Of a stretch of DNA of 64,000 nucleotides, positions 58,601 to 64,000 are shown piece after piece. The notes below the pieces were generated by a model that worked only from the letters and a program-made list of their open reading frames with translations, did not search any database and was not told the DNA's origin. Positions within the stretch are counted from its first letter, which is position 1. Each line of letters opens with the position of its first letter. Source of the stretch: Clitopilus passeckerianus (taxonomy: Eukaryota; Basidiomycota; Agaricomycetes; Agaricales; Entolomataceae); assembly GCA_944990035.1 (NCBI GenBank), contig CALYLX010000018.1, forward strand, positions 25,000 through 88,999, in the 5' to 3' direction. The position numbers and the translations under genes were made by a program.

Positions 58601-61600
58601 CTTGAAGAAAGCTAATAAGCAATGATAATGACCTAGCTGACGGCTTCTTTTGACGGCCTGCGCTTAATCATGATTGGTGATCTCTATGAACAACCCCTGC
58701 TGCACCTCAAGATGAATCCCTTCATCCTTGGTGCGAAAGACTGGTCAGGAGAGGTATGAGTGCTTCTCACAGGGTAGTGCACATTCTAAAAATATCCTTA
58801 GCTTCATGCCACGACTACCATGGCAATCCAGATCAACTACTGGAACCTTTTGAACTCACACTGGGAGCCCTGTAAGCTGCTTTGTACACTGGTCCCACAA
58901 AGGGTACTGACTCCTTCATGCAGTGATTGACCCGTGGACCTTTACACTTACAGTGAGGACTACTACCCACATGCTTGCCTACAGTGGCCTAAGAATGATT
59001 TTCCTTGTTATCTAGGCAGCAAAGGATGGGGGTTTGGGAGGAATGAATTTCGGACTCTCTGCGAGAGATAGGCTCGATTTGAATGTTAGCACAACGCTGG
59101 TTGAGCTAGCCAATACTGCATCGACCATCTGGGCCAAGGAGGGATCACAAGTGCTACAAAAACCACGAGGGACATATGCCCCTTATCGTCTGCGGAATCG
59201 CACTGGCTCGACCATTCTGATTTGGGCAGATGATGACCACAGCGGTTCAAAAGATGTTAATGGTACCAAAATTCTCGACAACCAAACGGTGGACTGGCGA
59301 TTTGACGGATGGCGCGCAACTCGAGAGGTGGGTGATGTTCACGCTGCATATGAAGCCAGAACCTCATGGATGTTTTAGCATGTCTCGGCGGCGGCACAAC
59401 ACAACCTATGCCTTCGATTTGTTGACAAGGAGTGGGAGAGATTGCGCGGAATTCCCATTGATCGAGAGGGAGAGTATGTTTTCTCCATGCGCCCACGGAC
59501 AAAACACCCCAGTCGACTACTGGTGGAGGTCAAGGTCATCGATGCTGTTAAGATTGTCACCATCAGATCAACATATCAGGTTGAGAATCATACATTGTAC
59601 CCTTTGGAGCTCATGCTTGTGAACGACTTAGGTCATCCGATCCATTCCTTAGAACGCATCATACCCGGAGAGTGTTATCCTCTCCCAATAGATGTCGCTT
59701 CGTCAAGTCGAATCAGGCTACAGCCAGACCGTATGTGATTTTACTCATTAACCCACTTTCGTTAATCAAAGATTTGACAGAGGGTTTTGGATATAAGTGG
59801 TGCCCAGCCATCCGGTGGGAGGATCTTATCGCAAGGAAGAGCTTCACAATCAAATGCCCCCACGCACAACCAGAGGAGGCCGCCTTCCGTTTCCAGGCCT
59901 TTGTTCAGACTGACGCACGGGAATTGACATCACGGTAAGTTACCAACGATGCAAGTCACAGCTCGACCTTCATTGTCACCACAGCGCGTTCCCAAAGATT
60001 GCACTCAAATTAAGGGCCCCTCTGGAACTCGAGAACCTTTTGCCGTACAACCTGGAGTATCGTATCTATGATAAAGATACTGATCAAAATTGGAGGAGCT
60101 ACTTGCGCAAAGGAGGGGTCATGCCCGTACATTCCGTTGAGTTGAGCCATTTTGTGCTCCTCAATGTGTTCCTACAGGACACAGGTATGCTGCCCAGCTC
60201 CACTCCTTGTCACCCAAACTCACTGCTATGATACGCAGTCTTCCACGCAAGTGAATTTGCCATCATTAACACCGACGGACATTCCGATTTCGACATAGAA
60301 AGTCGCGTCACCTTGCGAGATCAACACAACAGAAAGCTTGATCTCAGGCTAAACTATGTGTAAGCTCAGGCACTTGTCAGCTTTGATCGACTTACTGAGT
60401 CCTGGTTTTTTAGCCGATATGCTGACTCGGGGGGTGCTTTCAGAGTTCAGATTTATGCTCCTGTGATATTCGTGAACAAGACCACACTCCCATTCTTTGT
60501 CAAGTCAACCCGTTCCACCAGGGCAGGGTCACAAGATGTTGCGGGAGACACACGCCTGGGTACGTGACTAGGAACTGGTTGAGGCAAAAAGCCATAGTTA
60601 ATTCATTATGTAGATGCCCTAGCCGAACCTTCCCCATATCGTAAGTGTATATGCACCCACTCTGTATGACCTGATAAGCTGACATGGTCAGTGGCATCAC
60701 ATCCTTACGACAATGGGCACGAATACATCCTCAAGGTTGGACACTCGGCTTGGTCGAAGGTACGGTGCCTCTTGAATCAAACTATCCCTATTGCTCATAC
60801 CACGCCTAGACTATCAGCTTGGAAGCACCGACTGCCGAATCGGCTCTAGTCATACCATCGGAAAAGCAGAAAGCAGAGGAGATCCATGTTGGGGTTTCGT
60901 GGTCTGAAGGCCGCGGAAAATACAAACTCACAAAGATCGTCACCCTGACTCCTAGATTCTTACTGAAGAACGACCTATCAGAACCCATCAGCTATCGAGA
61001 ACATGGCTATCCGCCCCACGACAACTCCACAATACAACCTGGAGAACGGGCACCACTACAGTTCATCAGATCTGGTGATGAAAAGCTGGTCACAATAGCA
61101 TATCCTGGTTTGAATAGCCAATGGTGAGAATCGTCGACCACCTTCCTCCCCTTTCCCACTAACATGAACTGTTCTGGGAAGGTCTGCACCGATTAACATG
61201 GAAGATATTGGCTCCGTGCACCTCCGGCTCCGAAATAGCCATGACGGCAGTTCTCACATACCTCTGGTGCGGACCGATGTGCGCGTGGATGCATCAACTA
61301 TTTTCGTCACCTTTTCCCGAGCGACAGAATGGCCTTTCCTCGTCGAGAACAGGAGTGATTATTCAGTTAACCTCAGCCAAACGGTAATTCGATATCTGTG
61401 AAAATATTCATCTATTCTCATCATGACTTTCAGAGCGCGGGTCAGAGCGCCGAGCAGAACTCCAGGAAGTCTAACCCAACCTACCAGATCGAACCAGGAT
61501 CTGACCTAGAATACGCTTGGGATCTCCCCGCAGCCAGAGAAAAGAAGGTTCTACTAATCATCAACGGTACCCCTCGCGTTGTCGATATCATGGAGATAGG

Positions 61601-64000
61601 CAATCTCGTTCCTTTTAAATTTCACGTAAACTTCCGTCATCTTCTGGTCTACTTACTGAAGGTCTTATCACGTTGTCATAGGATAAAAAGGCGGTTAAAG
61701 CAGTATCCCTTGATGTCAGGGCCGCCGGTCAGCGACAGATCCTACGTATCTCGAACTATCACCCAGACCGAAGCTTATACAAACCACGGAATCGCAATCC
61801 ACAGTCCGTTACAAGACAGGATACCATCTCATCTACGGCGGAATTCGAGCCGGTCTCTGAAACGGTGTTACCTACGTTATCCCTGAATCTGGACATGGCT
61901 GGTATCGGCGTGTCGTTGATGAACAAGAAGATGTTCGAAGTGCTATACGCATCGATAAACGCGCTTAAACTGGAGTACACGAGCTCGCCAGTAGCTCAGT
62001 CCTTCAATGTGTCGTGTGGGACGCTCCAGATTGACAACCAATTACATGATGCTCTGTACCCTGTTTTACTGCAACCCACCCCCATCAACAGGGAGTCCAC
62101 TGGCGTTGCTGCCCTTCCAACCGTCCAAGGTTCAATAATCTGGCTCAATGACCAAGGTACGTGTTTCCTACCTGTTCCTGATTGGACTTGCTAAGAATCC
62201 ATGCAGAGCATGGTGTACTCTTTGTCAAATACTGCTCGATACTACTTCAAGCTCTGACGATCGAGTTTGACGAGGACTTGCTCTTTGCTATCATTGACCT
62301 CGTGAAAGTGCAAGGTCTTTCGTGGGAAGAATCCGACGAGTAAGTCTGCGTGCCAGATCCATGGCCCAAGCGACGTAACAAGCGCCCACAACAGCAGTCT
62401 CCTTCTTGAAGATATCAAAACCATACCCGAGCCAGCTCAAAACTCTGGCGGAGAAGAACTTTACTTCGAGGTGCTCGAACTTCAGCCCATCAAATTGTCG
62501 CTATCCTTCATGCGCACAGAGAGGGTCAGTACGGAGGCAAAGTAGGTTTATCTGTCCCTTTTTAGGATGACGGGTGCTGACATTGTCTTGCAACAGAACG
62601 AGCATACGCAACCCAATCGCTGTCGCACTGAACGCCTTCACCATGGCTGTCGGGAATATTAACGATGCTCCTTTGGAGATGAATGCTCTGGGCATCAAGG
62701 ACATGCACCTCACTATGCCAGAGCTAACGGCAAGGATTGGATACCACTACCGGCAAGAGGTTCTACGACAGTTATATCGTCTCCTTGGATCAGCAGATTT
62801 CATCGGCAATCCAGTAGGATTATTCACAAATGTCAGCTCAGGCGTGGCAGATATCTTCTACGAGCCATTCCACGGAAACGTCATGCACGGAAATAAGGAA
62901 CTCGGACTCGGTATAGCGAAGGTACACAAATATTACTTTTTACAGAGATTATGCTGATATGGCATGTCAAGGGCGCCGCAAGCTTTGTGAAGAAGACCGT
63001 GTTTGGCGTTAGCGATAGTGTGACGAAGTTCACAAGTAGCGTTGGGAAAGGTACTTCCATATGGCACCCCACAGACATAGCAATATCTTATTTGGTACCT
63101 TGCATAAGGTTTATCTGCCGCAACTTTCGACCCCGAATATCAGGCCCGGAGGAGAATTGCACAGCGTCGCAACAAGCCACGACATGCCATGTAGGTGGTC
63201 GTTATCTATGGCCTGCATCCCTTTCTTACTATTGGTTTCTTAGTTATGGTGTTGCCGCTGGCGGGGAAGCCTTCGCATCGAGCGTCACTAGCGCAGTAGA
63301 GGGAGTTCTGGTAGGTCACTAAACTCTAATTGGAGATGTTTGACTGATTTCTTGCTTCCCAGATGAAACCCATTGAGGGTGCGGAGCAAGAAGGCGCCGT
63401 TGGTTTCCTCAAAGGTATCGGCAAGGGATTCGTCGGGTACGGTATTCCGTTCCTTTGATATCGTGGCTTGCTAATGTTGTCCAAGTGTGGTGACCAAACC
63501 CGTCGTCGGTGTCTTCGATCTGGCCTCGAATGTTTCGGAAGGTAGGTGAAGGAGAACAGGTTGCAGTTCTTTCTCTAATTGGCTGCCACCAGGAATCCGC
63601 AATACCACCACCGTTTTCGATAGTCCTGAGCGAGATCGTGTTCGTCTGGTGCGTCGTGCCTGGTTACAATGTAGCTCAGTCCAAGCTGACCCTTAAACAG
63701 CCAAGGCATGTATCCGCGGACGGGATTTTACGAGTAGGTTTCTTTTTATCGATCCCAGCCGAGTTAATGCATTGACCTCCTTTGCAGCCATCTCCACTTC
63801 GAGAGCACTGGGACAATACTGGATGAGAGACTTAAATAGCGGCGCCTATCGTCAGGAGTCATATGTTGCACATATTGTAAGTTTCTCAGTTATTTGAGGT
63901 TCCAACTCTTAATTGTTCCAGATTCTGCAGGTGATGAAAGGTGGTCTTGCTGACACGCGCGCGAATTCTGTCATTCTGGGTGAAGAATCTACGCCTGGAG
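52624..64000 (+). CDS. VPS13: VPS13 bridge-like lipid transfer protein (3' partial)
   Basis: Very long rod-like protein that moves bulk phospholipid between organelles at contact sites (ER, endosome, mitochondria, prospore membrane). ATG at 52624 reads MWWLDPGKEVLNV, spliced to LFNRILAPYVENLDLNQVNY, then SLRLKKGALDKFRLPIDVLE: the chorein domain. NQPVEILVEDVYLLVVP and an acidic linker follow. The extended VPS13 region spans about 54400-58600. The adaptor-binding (SHR-BD) repeats lie near 59030-61600 (APYRLRNRTGSTILIWADD; PYNLEYRIYDKDTD; FLLKNDLSEPISYREHG). The ATG2-like C-terminal part starts near 62600 (DAPLEMNALGIKDMHL; LLGSADFIGNPVGLF). The reading stops at the window end in GGLADTRANSVILGEES, where the C-terminal PH-like domain should follow. 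Some 25-30 introns of 45-60 bp; exact borders are not all checked. No frameshift noticed. Confidence 0.95.

Overview
The window is nuclear DNA of a filamentous fungus, most likely a basidiomycete of the Agaricomycetes. The evidence is the gene style: dense genes on both strands, nearly all broken by many 45-65 bp introns, very short intergenic gaps, protein sequences of basidiomycete type (for example the VPS13 start MWWLDPGKEVLNV), and a large transposon resembling lineage-specific elements of mushrooms. All gene models were spliced by eye from GT-AG (twice GC-AG) sites and from conservation of the protein families, so the outer limits are better supported than every internal splice site.

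Layout. 1-2571 (-): RasGEF with a degenerate N-terminal Ras-like GTPase domain, cut by the window start. 2639-4004 (+): SurE-type phosphatase. 4084-7850 (-): two tandem GH16 beta-glucanases, each with a signal peptide and a hydrophobic C-terminus. 8170-9003 (-): ribosomal protein eL15. 9327-11943 (+): DEAD-box helicase Drs1. 12115-15219 (+): APC4. 15429-27307: two almost identical 5.9 kb DNA transposons lying head to tail. 27701-29109 (+): bZIP factor. 29492-30528 (-): GPI2/PIG-C. 30760-31133 (+): tiny SVIP-like p97-binding protein. 31279-32061 (-): conserved fungal Cys-rich membrane protein. 32134-33728 (+): Arp1 of dynactin. 33985-34622 (-): eS24. 35058-37212 (-): PP2A scaffold A subunit. 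37364-43277 (+): REV3, DNA polymerase zeta. 43327-44031 (-): small multi-span membrane protein. 44298-47631 (+): AP-2 alpha. 47684-50718 (-): PH-C2-RasGAP. 51071-52256 (+): ELO fatty acid elongase. 52624 to the end (+): VPS13, cut by the window end.

Most of this is ordinary housekeeping: ribosome parts and ribosome assembly (eL15, eS24, Drs1), cell cycle (APC4, PP2A-A), membrane traffic and lipids (AP-2 alpha, VPS13, ELO, GPI2, dynactin Arp1), translesion repair (REV3) and Ras control (a GEF near one end, a GAP near the other). Genes are often paired head to head with 67-350 bp between start codons or tail to tail with 50-150 bp between stops.

The accessory part is the transposon pair. Each copy has ~29 bp terminal inverted repeats and a single multi-exon minus-strand gene. 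The deduced protein has AT-hooks, a zinc-ribbon region, residues that look like a DDE transposase core (D in a TIDHSFK motif, D in FTDN, E in GTNGVEGG), and, between the second D and the E, a complete DEDDy 3'-5' exonuclease domain. The copies differ at only about five places, yet four of those differences shift the reading frame, and each copy is broken at a different place. The pair is flanked by one 9 bp direct repeat and joined by only 6 bp. Two perfect hairpins sit back to back inside the coding sequence. This is the most likely place for an undescribed system.
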